DNA of 64,000 nt from Epiperipatus broadwayi (taxonomy: Eukaryota > Onychophora > Udeonychophora > Euonychophora > Peripatidae): assembly GCA_028023455.1 (NCBI GenBank), contig JAQFVV010000030.1, forward strand, positions 1,630,501-1,694,500, in the 5' to 3' direction. Under the pieces are notes generated by a model that ran no database searches, was not told the DNA's origin, and worked only from the letters and a program-made list of their open reading frames with translations. This document shows, piece by piece, positions 11,371-22,862 of the stretch (position 1 is its first letter; every line of letters starts with the position of its first letter). Both the position numbers and the translations under genes were made by a program.

Positions 11371-11672
11371 CTTTTTTTTAGTAGTACAAATTTATTCTGA
11401 AACTCTGCACTTTCTATAAATGAAACTTAGTTAAAACTTCTGATCTGGACCAACTGATGATTGCTGGTTTAGCATGAAATACGTATATTGGTGATTATTT
11501 ATCTTTTCCACATATATGTGTTCAAGTGTATCGGTGTTATGAGATTGAATGGAGAGTGGTGGGTCGTGTGAAAGTCTGTGCTCATATACCCTATATATTA
11601 AGCTTTTTAGTAATACAAATTTATTCTGAAATTCTGCTTTTTTTTTATAAATGAAATTTAGTTTAAAATTTT
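11371..11672 (+). mobile_element. Family B ribozyme repeat flanked by ~70-bp direct repeats
   Basis: The B unit (about 11442-11601) starts with a hammerhead and continues through TGGTGGGTCGTGTGAAAG to CATATACCCTATATAT. It is bracketed by imperfect direct repeats of about 70 bp (11371-11441 and 11602-11672), both containing ACAAATTTATTCTGAAA and an ATAAATGAAA.TTAGTT segment. The flanks may be a partial tandem unit or an unusually long target duplication. Other B copies lie at 32.6-33.3 and 45.2-45.4 kb. Confidence 0.65.
11449..11492 (+). ncRNA. Hammerhead ribozyme motif, type I (family B)
   Basis: Stem I ACCAA (11449-11453) pairs perfectly with TTGGT (11488-11492). Core CTGATGA (11454-11460). 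Stem II TGCT/AGCA with loop GGTTT, bounded by an unpaired T and T. GAAA (11476-11479). Stem III ATA/TAT with loop CG (11479-11486). Cleavage position A11487, giving an ATA triplet, which is allowed but less usual than GTC. The sequence is unrelated to family A outside the core, so the match is structural. Confidence 0.75.
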
Positions 11673-14640
11673 ATTGCAGAGTTGATAACTTTTATAAAAC
11701 TATTTCATTTTCTTTTTCTTCTTCCAATAATTAATTTTACAATCAATTAACAAAACTCTTTTTTTGTGCAGAAATATTTGTTTGATAAAACTGGGAAGAA
11801 ACTCACATGCACACCAATCAAATAATCTTAACCCTTTATTTACTGAGGGTTTAGAATTAAAATTACTGTTAATTATTATTGTCATATCTGACATTTGTAT
11901 TAAATGCCTGTAGCTAGTTATGCAGAGCTACAATATATATATTGATTATCAATCATTGGGTTTCTATTCATGAAATGACATAAAATCAGACATCAGTAAG
12001 GTGAAAATAGGTAGACATATTGATATATTAAAATAAATTATATTAAGGATACACACTAAAAAATTTTTTTCTTAATTATTTTCTTATGGACCAATTACAA
12101 ATTTTATACATTTAATGTTGCAAAGAAGTACAATTACTTTTGGTAAGAAAATAATACAAATATCATTAAAATTAATTAGCCATTGTTTGACATCTTAATT
12201 TTAAAACTATTTTGTAACTTTAACAAGTCCATACATCATTAAGATGCAGATGTGCATATATATATATATCAGCGACATATCTATTTTTCCACTACAATGA
12301 TCAAGTGTTTATAACATCTTTTTCTCAGTGAATCAATTAGTATACAGTTTTCATTTATTATATAAAATATTTTGACTATGAAATGTTATATTTTTTTTAT
12401 AAAATTAAAATCTGACACTATAATAAGATTTTGTTGCATCTTTTTTGTTTTCTTTTATCATACTATTTTCAACCATTTAGATTAATATAGAATCTGACTT
12501 TGATCCTTTCTTCCTATTGGTCATCTCTCTATTCCGACTGTGACAATATGACCTTGCACAACCATATTTTCTTTTTACTTTTTAACTTTTTGTAGTTCTT
12601 CATTTTTTCCCCTGGACTTAGAAATGCTGTTCATTTATGAGTGATTGTTAATGATGATGATAATGTAACAAGTTCCTTCACAAAAAAATCAATTTTTTAT
12701 CTTACAAGTATTAAAATTTAAGTTTATAAATAATAGGTCAAAAAAAAAGTGTTTATGTTACTGAATTGTTTATGTATAAATAAGACTTATTTTTAATGCA
12801 AATCAACCATTTTCAAATTAAGAGGTTATCTTGAACTGTCTTAAGGTACTTTCCGCCAGATGGCTATAAAATATCATCATGGCTGCTCGCAGTGATTTTG
12901 GTGACAAACAAAATCCTTCCTTTATTTCTTATTTATTTTTAAATCTTGCTTTAAATTAAATGAAAAATCTTAAAAGTTGATAATGTATAACATCGAAATG
13001 TATGCTCAAAATCTATAGGTATGTAAAGTCAATAGGGGAAAAATTGAACAATAAGTATTAATAGTATTATTTCAGGCCTCTTTTACGACCAACTATCTTT
13101 TTAATTTGAGGTCGGTTTGGCGGGAGTGTAAATCCTTTTAGATTGTTAACTGTTGAATTTATAAATGTATGCTAGAATCAGTTATAATAGTCAGAGTAAC
13201 TTTTTTTTTTAAAAGAAGAACAATGATACAATGCTTCGAAGTAAGTAACTACGTTACTTTTTTTTTATTCCTCCCTATTCTTCGTCCCTAATCAATATTA
13301 TTTGTTTGTTTGCTTTTTTATTTGTTTTCCAAAATAGCGTAAATAATGTCTATTATTATTTTATTACTTATTATAAATATACCTATATACATTTTTTACA
13401 GTTTTTTCATTTCCAAATTTTTGAAATGTTAAATTAATCTAAATATTTATTTTTTAAGTTACCGCGTTTCGATTTATTTTCTTTTCGATAAATGGATTAC
13501 CTTAAAAAAAAATAAGCAAAGTATATATATATTGCAGATTGTGGTTTTATTAGAGATCGTGTTCCTACACACGTACTCCAAAATACGCGTAGATTTTATG
13601 AAATACTTCTATCTCTTTCACAAAATTTATTTTAAAATGTATCGAGTGTCGGTGCAAATTACTGTCATTTTGTTTGATTATATGACACTAGATTTATTTT
13701 TTAATTTTAGATATATTGAATTTATTTTTTTATAACAGCAGCCATATGTCTAAGTTAAAGAAATTTTCGTAACAAAGGCCTAGACAATACGCATGTCTGA
13801 TTTGTAGTTTCTAATGCTAGGAGTAGAGATTGTGTAAAACATATTTCATAAAATTTTTAAGAAAATTGCCCTTTTTTTAAAAAAAAAGAAAAGACATTTG
13901 TCTTCCTTCACCTTTATTTTTGACTGTAGCTAATCCAGAACTTGTTTCTAAGAAAACAATGGCAAACCATCTGTAACGATGATGAGGTGTCGTAGCTTGA
14001 TCGCCCAAACATGTTGCCTGTCTACTGCAATCTATCTTTAGGCGAAGATCTTAACATACATATTATTAAAAGAGTTTTAGAATAAAGTCTGGTTTTGGGT
14101 GTGTGTGAGGGGGAAAGCGGGGGGGGGGTGTTGAATTCTTAGCAGAAGTTATAAAATATATATTCCATATGTAATCGTAAATTACTGAAATTATTTCTGT
14201 TTATATTCTAAAATCAGAATTAATACAGTATAATTTTGGAAATATATTTAACAGAAAATTTGTAATTGTAAAATATTACAAGCTCAATTTCTTTTAAGAG
14301 AATATTTTTTTCTCTCATCAAATAATATAAATATGTTCATTTTAATTTTTTTAATTTGTTGCTGTTGTAAATATCTTAAGTGATATGATTTTTACCAAAT
14401 TCAATAAATATCATTCATAAATATGTCATATACCGCTTAGAAAACATTAAAAGTCAACATTTTTTTTAATTAAAAAAATGAAGAAAACATAAATTAGTCA
14501 AATTAAGTAGAGTGATCTTTTTAGAATAGGGGCAGTCGTGTCAAAAGTTGTTTCGATTAATTTTGGAAAAGTAGAAAAAAAATTTGCATATCTTTTTTGT
14601 GTGTGTATATATATTTAAAATATACTGCAAATGAAATATG
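11673..14640. other. No gene seen
   Basis: AT-rich DNA. TA microsatellites occur near 11931 and 12256, and a poly-G run near 14119-14128. A 67-codon frame at 13532 has no recognisable content. Confidence 0.4.
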
Positions 14641-14701
14641 AAACAATATAGATAAAGAATGCTTGTGCATAAAATCCCATTTAGTGCCTACTCGTCCAAT
14701 A

Positions 14702-14743
14702 TCACCAGACTAGTTTCTGGCTTGTGGCCTTCTTCAGTGAGGA
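14702..14743 (-). ncRNA. Hammerhead motif (family A), minus strand
   Basis: Read on the minus strand: TCCTCA, CTGAAGA (14731-14737), stem II GGC/GCC with loop CACAA, GAAAC, TA, GTC (14708-14710), TGGTGA. Stem I has one mismatch (T against C). The core and cleavage triplet are intact. Confidence 0.7.
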
Positions 14744-15152
14744 GCCTTGGATCTGAGAGCACTGCACCTAGATCTTAGGATCTAATACAATCCTCCAGCA
14801 GCCACCTTTTATCTCCACATAACTATGAGTCTTAAATTGAAAAGACTTTGCCTGTTTTAATAACAGTTATAAGCAAGTATAAGAAATGTTGGTCATATGA
14901 TGTTTATTGGCTTAAAACCAGTCCTGCCTAATAGGATAGTGGTGGCTATGTTAAAGAACCAGACACCAAAATATATAGGTACTGAACTGAGTTCTGACCT
15001 ATATGACTATAAGCTAATGAGCTTGGATTGAAAATATTAAGGTGTTTTCAATTTAAGACTCATAGTTTTGTAGTTATGTGGAGATAAAAGGTGGTTGCTG
15101 GAGGGTTGCATTAGATCCTAAGATCTAGGTGCAGTGCTCTCAGATCCAAAGC

Positions 15153-15194
15153 TCCTCACTGATGAAGGCCACAAGACAGAAACTAGTCTGGGGA
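15153..15194 (+). ncRNA. Hammerhead motif (family A), stem II weakened
   Basis: TCCTCA, CTGATGA (15159-15165), GAAAC, GTC (15186-15188) and TGGGGA are all intact. Stem II is GGC against GAC, with a central mismatch, so activity may be reduced. Confidence 0.7.
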
Positions 15195-15355
15195 TATTGG
15201 ATGAGTAGGCACTAGATGGAGATTTTATGCACAAGCCTTCTGGCATCCATTGATTACTCTAGCTTGCTGTGTGTGGCAATACGTATAGTGAGTTTTGCCT
15301 GTTTTAATAACAGTTATAAGCAAGCATAAGAAATGATGATCATGTGATAGATAAA

Positions 15356-15783
15356 TGATTTTGTTAATCATAATTATTGTTAAAAATAATTTTTTTGTAA
15401 ATTTTTATATATAAATTATAACATCAAAGCAATATTACATCTTTTTTATTTCTAAGATATAATACAAAGGTACAAACATATTTGTAAAAGCCAATCAAAA
15501 TCTTTTTTTATCAACTCCAGGTACAGAAAATCTTTTCAACCAAAAAAATATTTGCTTTTATTGAAAGCTTTTTATTATTGTTATTGTTTTTATAGTTTTA
15601 CTTATATAATTTAATTTGAATGTTTTCTTATAGGATAAGTAATTTATGAATTAGAATATTGAATTGCTCTCTAAAAAAGCTCATTATAAAATGAAATATT
15701 GGATGTTAAATATTAATTAACTTTTGAATTATAAACTGACATGTTAATTCACAGTAGCAATTTCAGTTAAACCTCTATTTAAA
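15356..15783. other. No gene seen
   Basis: AT-rich spacer between two family A insertions. Confidence 0.4.
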
Positions 15784-16065
15784 CAGGCAAAACTCTCCAT
15801 ACAGTAGTGCCACCCTGTGCAAGTCAGAGTAATCAATGGATACCAGAAGCCTTGTGCATAAAATCCCTGTCTAGTGCCCCAAGCTAGAAACTAGTCTGGG
15901 GATGTTGGATGAGTGGCATTTAGATAGGGATTTTATGCACAAGCCTTCTGGCATCCAATGATTTCTCTGGTTGGCACTGAGTGGCACTACTGTATGGAGA
16001 GTGTTGCCTGTTTTAATTACAGTTATGAGCAAGCATAAGAAATGGTGATCATGTGATGTTTAGTG
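15784..16065. mobile_element. Family A repeat, foldback form
   Basis: The two halves are inverted copies of the A 3' region: GGCAAAACTCTCCATACAGT at the left and its complement near 15985-16010 at the right. Only the 3' half of a hammerhead remains (GAAACTAGTC, then TGGGGA, about 15887-15903), without the CTGANGA core. A hAT element has inserted directly at its right end. Confidence 0.65.
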
Positions 16066-16073
16066 GTTTAAAC

Positions 16074-17977
16074 CAGTGGTCTTCAACCTTTTCATATCTG
16101 CGGACCGGCAGAAATTTACAGATAAATTTTTTTAAAGATGTAACCTGCTTAGCCTTAGATAAGCATATTTGTTATAACTGACCAAAACAGCACACTAGTT
16201 ATTGTGTATTGTAAGGGTGTTGCTTATTTTCACATGTTGAACACTCATTCTCGAGTTGCGCAGTCATACTGCTACAGAAAACAGTACAATAACAATCGTT
16301 CTCATTAATGTGCTTACATTTCTACGTTTATTATTTCATTGTTAAAACATTCAAGAATAAAGTGTTCACCTGAATGTTGGGAAATATCACAGCTAGTGTA
16401 ATTATATGACAATGATTATGATAAATGTAATATCTGTATTTAATGTTAAATATACAAGATGAAGTTATATATATATGGAGGTTGTTTTTGGATAGTAGTA
16501 AGGGCAAAATAGAAATCGCGTAATTAAAATCACCGTACAGCCAAAAAAAAAATTGCTGTATTTTAAATCTGAAAAAATAAAATGAAATGTGTAAAAGTCT
16601 GAAGTTTTGATGTTACTGTAAATAAATGAAAAAATGTAATTAATAGGAAAAGTTTATTTAAAAAATGGCAAAATAGACATCGCGTAATAGAAATACCCCC
16701 CCAAATCGTCGTATAGTCACTGTCTTTTTAAAAAACAAACAAAGAAAGTTGAAAAAGTCAAAAGTTTTGATCTTATTTTAATTGGGGGGGGGGGGGGAAG
16801 TGGGTTAAGAAATACTTTGTCTTCACTGAGACAAAAGATAGAGACCAAAGTTATTATTTTTTTTTTTTTTCGAAAAAAAGGTAACAGAAATTGGTTTTAA
16901 AAATAAAAGTTTTAGTATTTTAGCAGTATACAAATAAAGCCAAAAAAAATATCGCCTTATAGGCCAAAAAAAAGTGGCCGTATTTTTAAACAAAAAAAAA
17001 CCCGAAACTTGAAAAAGTCAAAAGTTTTGATGTTATTTTAATTTGAGGGGTGGGGAGTGGATTGAGAAATACTTTGTAAAAGTTAGAGCCAGAAATTTTT
17101 TGGTGTTTTTTTTTTTTAAAAAAAAGGTGATAAAAATTGATTTCAAAAATAAAAATTAAAGCCAAAAAAGATCTTATTTTAATTTGGGGGGGGGGTGGGG
17201 TGTTGAGATACTTTGTCTTCACTGAGATAAAAGGTAGAGACAGAAATTATTTTTGGTTTGTTTTTATTTTTAAAAAAACGTAATAAAAATTGGTTTTAAA
17301 AATAAAAGTTTTAGTATATCAGCGGTATACAAATAAAGGCAAAAAAGATATCGCCTTATAAGATAATAAAAAAAAGGGGCCTATATTTTTAAACAAAAAA
17401 AAAATGAACTTGATCTTACTTTATTTTGGGGTGGTGGGGGTGTATTGAAAAATACTTTGTAAAGGTTAGAGACAGAACTTATTTTTTGGTTTTTATTTTT
17501 AAAACAAGGTAATAAAAATTGATTTCAAAATAAAAGTTAAAGCCAAAAAAAAAAATTACCATATAGCCAAAAAAAAAAAAAACCCACTAAAAATGAAATA
17601 TTAAAAGAGAGTAGAAAAAATTTAAGAGATCAAAAAAAGTTATGTTACATTTTGTTGTTTTAATAACGCCGACAAGCGGCTGTGATTGGCTATCAAAAGA
17701 CAACCGGAGTTTGTATAATAAAAAAACTTTTTTCTACCCCCCCCCAATAAACATCTGTGATAAATAGAAAAACATTAATTTATATATGATTGATTAGATT
17801 TTGTTTTTGTTCTGTTTCTTTTTCTTTAATCGGGTAAAAATGCGATGAAAAAATAAATAAAAATTGTTTATATTAATTAAAAATTAAAAATCTTATTATT
17901 TTGTTATTACAAACTTTCTTGCCAGTCTAGCGCAGACCAGCAGAAAACTTCTGTGGACCGGTGGTTGAAGACCACTG
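16074..17977. mobile_element. Non-autonomous hAT-type DNA transposon, 1.9 kb
   Basis: Ends are CAGTGGTCTTCAACC (16074) and its exact complement GGTTGAAGACCACTG (ending 17977), with CGGACCGG-type subterminal motifs near both ends. The 8-bp flanks GTTTAAAC (16066-16073) and GTTTAAAT (17978-17985) differ at one base, as expected of an old hAT target duplication. The interior is a degenerate tandem array of roughly 200-300 bp units (near 16500, 16670, 16870, 17110, 17280, 17510) with TAATAAAAATTG, AATAAAAGTTT and poly-G/poly-A tracts. No transposase frame is present. Confidence 0.8.
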
Positions 17978-17985
17978 GTTTAAAT

Positions 17986-18389
17986 CTCTATTTGCTATAT
18001 TAAGTTTAACCTCACTAACTATAGATTAAAAACATATTGAATCTTATTTTATGTTAAGCAGATTCTTATTTTTAAAGTATGGAAGATGTGATAATAAAAA
18101 AAAATTATAACATAAAGCTTAAATATGATTGATAGAATTATTCAGTAGCATTATTCATACAGAAAGTATTGCAAAAATTTGGCATGGAGGCAGTCTTAAA
18201 ACCAAACAGCCAGCAATGATCCGAAAAATGATCACTCCATAGTTTTATGTGTTCCCCGTGAGCTTTTTGAAAATATATTAAACAAGAATTTCAATTACAG
18301 ACTACTTTTAGGCCAGAAAGAGACTGTTGTAAATAAATTGTAGTTTTAACAAGTCACATTAAAAAGGTTTTCAAAATAAATTAAAAACT
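17986..18389. other. No gene seen
   Basis: AT-rich spacer. The first part of the jockey-like relic may extend into its right side, but the frames are too broken to say. Confidence 0.35.
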
Positions 18390-19640
18390 GGTGCTATCTA
18401 TTGATTGAATATCAGCTTATGATTCTATTTGGAAAAATAGTCGAAAAGTTTTTTAAATGCTTAAATATAGTAAAACCATTAATTTACTTGACAAAATGTT
18501 TTCCAATAGAAAAATTCAAGTGACATTAAATCGTCATCATGATAAATACAGAATGAACTGCTTCAGGATTCAAAAATCTACTTTATTTAATATATTTGTC
18601 AGTGTTCTTCCAGATATAGAAAGCAGGTAGTTCTGTACTGACGATGTTGCTTTAATTTCTCAAAAAATATCTTTTTCTGAATTAAAAAAGTCAATAAGGA
18701 TTTGAAAAAATTGGAAAAGTTTTTTAAAAACTGGAATCATCTTATTTTTAATCCAGTAATGATAATATATTCAATTTTTCATTTAAAGAAAAGGAATCGC
18801 CTCATAATCCGAATATATAGTAAATCTGAAATATGATCTCACCTCATGTTATTAGGAGCAACTTGGATCATAGCTTAACTTATTTTCTTCATATATCTTA
18901 GTTCAAAATTAATTTCTAGGAATAATCTTCTTGGAAAACTGGCTCGTACTATTTGGAGTTGTGGTGCAAATACTACGAACAACTTCCTTAGCGTATCATA
19001 TTTCTGCAATTGAACATTATGCCCCTGTTTGTAGAAAAAGTTCTTGCACTAAACATTTGGATACTCGGATGTTATCTTGCGAAATATTGCTGGTATATTT
19101 AAGTCTTCATCTTCGCAGTGGCTTCATGTTTTTTCACATATTTCTCCATCAGATATCAGAAGAGAAATTATCATACTGAAAATGAATCAAAAACTATTAA
19201 TTAGTTCAGATTTTGCCAATAACTGAAGATATAATTTCCCCATCTAAGACTCAAATCAAGATACCCTTTTTGGATGTTTGATTAAGAATCTGTAATCAAA
19301 GAATTATGGCTTTAAAAATGGAACTGTTATCCGATTCCAAGTAAATTTCTTTTTCCTGATCTGACAATAAAGCCAGCTGAATTTAATCTTCCTAGGCATA
19401 GCTGGAGTGTTGTCATAGATTAATGACTATCCATGGCTATTGTGCTCATCTGCTTTACAAATGGAACTTGTCAGTTATTGATGTTTGTAAATGAGCAACA
19501 AATACAAACTGTTACTACACAGTTAATGACTGTGGATTTACAGCAACAGTAGAAGAATTGAATGATTTAATAAAGCTACTAGTGAATCTTATGTCCTGGT
19601 TCGAAGAATCTGTATAGTTTCTTTTATGATATCTTGTTAA
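18390..19640 (+). pseudogene. Jockey-type LINE reverse transcriptase, C-terminal half, decayed
   Basis: Broken plus-strand frames follow the C-terminal half of a jockey-like reverse transcriptase in order. There is an IQVTLN segment, then LFNIFVSVL and an F.TDDVALISQ segment (a YADD-box relic; the box has lost its first A) around 18580-18660, and SELKKS..I with KNW around 18680-18735. Next come TTSLAYHISAIEHYAPVC around 18977-19030 (the 'TA.AL.YS.AEYCAPVW' block), LSSDIRRE-like residues near 19150-19165, a PAEFNLPR.SW block near 19375-19400, and a Cys/His-like tail (CAHLLYKWNL) near 19443-19475. Several frameshifts and stops are present. An open 82-codon stretch (18931-19179) is only a fragment of this relic. 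Confidence 0.7.
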
Positions 19641-20105
19641 ACTATTTCAATTTATATGCTAAATAAATAAAGAGGTAATAAAAATTGTTATAAAATGTTT
19701 TGCTTTTTATGTAATTAAAAATTATACATAATTATATCTTGAACCCGACAATCTTATCATGAAATTATATAATTGAGGTAGTAAGATCAGATAGTTTTTA
19801 AACAAAATAATTCAGGATGAAGACCTTCATAGAAGAAAAGTTAAGAAAAAAACAATATTAATCATGCTTTCCAATTACCAAATGGGAGGATTTGAGTGAT
19901 TCCATCCTCATTTTACTCTAGCTAATAATAACTAGATATTAACTGTACGGTTAACTGAATTGGCTATGGACTAATTATTTGAAAGAAAAAATTTAAGCCT
20001 AATTGGAATTTGAACAAATTTGAAAAAAAAAAGTATTGTTTATTTTCTTGGAAATTTGAAATTGAAAGAGATATAATTGATTATATTAATCAATGAAAAA
20101 AAACC
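19641..20105. other. No gene seen
   Basis: AT-rich spacer, probably including the 3' end of the LINE. Confidence 0.35.
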
Positions 20106-20107
20106 CA

Positions 20108-20226
20108 CTGAACATCACGATATTGAATGAGTGGGCACTAGATAGGGATTTTATGCACAAACCTTCTGGTATCCGTTGATTATTCTGGCTTGCTTGAGTG
20201 GCACTACTGTATGGAGAGTTTTGCCA
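20108..20226 (+). mobile_element. Family A repeat, short fragment without ribozyme
   Basis: Matches the A unit from GAATGAGTGGGCACTAGATA through TTTTATGCACAAACC and GGCACTACTGTATGGAGAG. The ribozyme part is missing (the left edge is at AACATCACGATATTG). Confidence 0.7.
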
Positions 20227-20559
20227 TTAGTTCTGACAAAATAATAATATATTTATTATTTATATATACTTTCAGATATCTTTTATATACATACATACTT
20301 GTAAAATTTGAAGAAAAAAAAATAGTAGTATACTTTTTTTACCTGCTCAGAAAACAATGGTTACGTGCTTATTCGTTAATTTTAAATTTATAACTTTTTT
20401 CACACTTTCAACTAAAGCATATGAAATAAGATTCAAGTTGTTTCTGATTTCAAGATTCAAACTACGTCACTTAAAACAATTCAGATGATAGCTATTGTAT
20501 AATATCTAGTCTTTTTATAATGAGCTTTTTAGAAAAAATTTCATTGCTCTAACTCGAGG

Positions 20560-20880
20560 CTATCCAACTTTAAGAAAACCATTACAAGAAAAAAAATCTG
20601 AGGGCCACACCCAAAATAGTAAAACAGTACATATATTAAATTATTGGAGATTCTTATCATTAGTTACAGACAAGCTATAACTGAACAGATCTAATTGCAC
20701 CCTAATCGTATGTTCATCGTGAAAGCTCCGAGCATGTGCATTGGATCAAGGCAATGAAATGCCACTTTTTTGATCTATATTTGATGATGTGGTAAGCGTT
20801 TGATTCAAATTGTTCTATTTTTTCATTCAAAAAAATCAAAACAGCGATATGGGCCTTTCCAACCCTTACTGCAGTAGTGT
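20560..20880. mobile_element. Possible decayed hAT-like MITE
   Basis: GGCTATCCAACTTTAAG followed by CTGAGGGCCACACCC resembles the ends of common hAT-type MITEs, which have a CCAACC..GAGGGCCAC pattern. A CCTTTCCAACCC segment near 20856 may belong to the other end. No clean terminal repeat or target duplication is visible. Confidence 0.3.
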
Positions 20881-22060
20881 TTTGGACAGTTCTGTTCTAA
20901 CTCCTAAGTTTTATCTCTTGATTATAAGTTATATTTTATTGACATTTTAAGTCGGTGTAAAATTGGAATTAAGTTCTTTCATGGATTAGAATATATTTGT
21001 ATATGCTTATTATGAAATTGTTTATTTGTATTTATCACTTTCAAATAAACTTTTTTTTTTACATAGGTAAACATTATTTTTAATACAAATGGTCTTTGTA
21101 ATTTCTTCTTTCTCATTTTTTTTTTTTAACTTTCCAGTCTTCAATCAGCTTGACATTTATTTCAGTCATGATCATATTTTCATTCCATTTTTCTGCACTG
21201 ATTGTGATGATGGGGTTGTGTGTTAGCGTAACTGCATTTTCACCCTTTAATTACACAAAGTAATTCTGAATCCACTATTTTCTTTTCTTTATTCAAAAGC
21301 TTTTGATATTGAGAAAACAATAACAAGGACAGGTTTAGGATACTGTAAGACCTTAGTGGTGATCTTAGTCGAGGCAGAACAGTCAATAATGAGTTACTTT
21401 GGAACAGGAACTTATTCTGCAATTGATTGTATGTTTGGATAGCCCTATTTAGAGATCCTGTGTATTACAAATATGGACAAATATAAGTGACATCTTGCAA
21501 AATCTGTTTATTCAGTGCTATGCGTAGAAGATTGATCATTAAGATGGTAGATAATAATTATAATAAAGATAACTATGTTTACTTTTTGTCCTAAATTTAA
21601 ATATGTGGAATATATGGACTTTGGATGGAGATTCTTCAAGATCTGAATATAGAATTATAATTAAGGAACTATGATTGATATAATTACTCTTAATGAAATT
21701 CATCTGTTGGTTATATATTGTTCTGGAAGAAGACAATATAGTATTCATTTCATCGTAATGTCTGTCTTCTACTTTTGGAATTCCCAGAGATCTTAATAAA
21801 TATCATATGATATTAAAGATTGATTTGTTTGTAGTGTTTATGTCCGTTGCATCCGTGCTTATGTTTTAGCATTAGATTTAGAAAGTTTAGAAAAATAAAG
21901 GCTTTATGTTATTTTGGATAGTAACTTCAATACCAGTAAAAGTTGCAAAAAAATTTTTTTGCCATGTGTTGATAGAAATAGTAAACTATGACTCAAGTTT
22001 TGTGATATTGACTTTCTGAATTTGAATAACTTATTATTATTGAATTTGTCCGTATATATT
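20881..22060. other. No gene seen
   Basis: AT-rich DNA; frames at 21240 and 21539 (minus) have no recognisable content. Part of the stretch near 21840-22060 could be 5' LINE sequence. Confidence 0.35.
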
Positions 22061-22066
22061 GAGTGG

Positions 22067-22158
22067 CTAATATGTTAGCCAAGAGGTCAGCACATCTGCC
22101 TTGCAAGCAAGCAGTTGGTTGCAGACGGTTGTTGCGGGTTCGTCTTCCGACCGATGCT
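22067..22158 (+). repeat. tRNA-derived SINE, copy 2
   Basis: A-box-like GTTAGCCAAGAGGTCAG, CTTGCAAGCAAGCAG arm, GCGGGTTCGTCTTCC B-box-like segment, CCGATGCT acceptor end, then ATGACATATGGGG and an A9 tail. The 5' acceptor half is degenerate. Confidence 0.75.
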
Positions 22159-22637
22159 ATGACATATGGGGAAAAAAAAATTGCTATGCACTGTGATTAA
22201 ATGTTTATTCTTTAAAAGTAACCGTTACCTGTGTTGAATTTCAATAGCTGTTAAGCGTTAAAATTGCAAATAGAATTTTCTCAAGAAATATGTTATAGTT
22301 ATGAGTAAATGAGTTCACTGAGAAAAAAATTGTTGATTTTCTGACAATAGTAGTACAGGCACTGATTTGATTAGAAGGAAATGTGATATTTTTTGCTTAG
22401 CGTAATGATAAAATAAATGTGGAAATTCATAATTAATATAGAGATTGAAAAGCAGAAGTTCAATTAAGAATAATGGATGGACTGAAACTGCAAAGGAGAT
22501 ATAGTCATTTGTTAATTAATAATGATCACAAAGGCCAACTCTCCATAAAGTAGTGCCACCCTGTGCCAAACAGAGTAATCAATAGATGCCAGAAGGCTTG
22601 TGCATAAAATCCCTATCTAGTGCCTACTCATCCTAAA

Positions 22638-22679
22638 TCCCCAGACTAGTTTCTGGCTTTTGGCCATCATCAGTGAGGA
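22638..22679 (-). ncRNA. Hammerhead ribozyme motif, type I, canonical (family A)
   Basis: Minus strand: stem I TCCTCA/TGGGGA, core CTGATGA (22667-22673), stem II TGGC/GCCA with loop CAAAA, GAAAC, loop TA, cleavage triplet GTC (22644-22646). Every conserved position is present. Confidence 0.85.
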
Positions 22680-22711
22680 GCCTTGGATCTGACAGCACTC
22701 AGATCCAAGGC

Positions 22712-22762
22712 TCCTCACTGATGATGATGATGATGGCCAAAAGCCAGAAACTAGTCTGGGGA
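22712..22762 (+). ncRNA. Hammerhead motif with GAT-triplet expansion (family A)
   Basis: As the canonical copy, but three extra GAT triplets lie between CTGATGA and stem II. The extra bases would disrupt the core geometry, so I expect little or no activity. Confidence 0.75.
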
Positions 22763-22820
22763 TTTTGGATGAGTAGGCACTAGATAGGGATTTTAGGTGC
22801 AGTGCTCTCAAATCCAAGGC

Positions 22821-22862
22821 TCCTCACTGATGATGGCCAAAAGCCAGAAACTAGTCTGGGGA
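22821..22862 (+). ncRNA. Hammerhead ribozyme motif, type I, canonical (family A)
   Basis: Stem I TCCTCA (22821-22826) with TGGGGA (22857-22862); CTGATGA (22827-22833); stem II T-GGC/GCC-A with loop CAAAA (22834-22846); GAAA (22847-22850); stem III AC/GT closed by a 2-nt TA loop; GTC (22854-22856), with cleavage predicted after C22856. A 2-bp stem III with a 2-nt loop is like the newt satellite and Penelope-type hammerheads, which work best as dimers. Confidence 0.87.

Larger units (their letters stand above)
14657..15346. mobile_element. Family A ribozyme repeat, head-to-head composite
   Basis: A minus-strand A fragment (14657-~14850) is joined to a plus-strand A fragment (~14840-15346), so ribozymes at both ends point outward from a shared middle. 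The flanks share ATAGATAAA (14648-14656 and 15347-15355), a possible 9-bp target duplication. Mixed tandem and inverted copies of this kind are characteristic of Penelope-like insertions. Confidence 0.65.
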
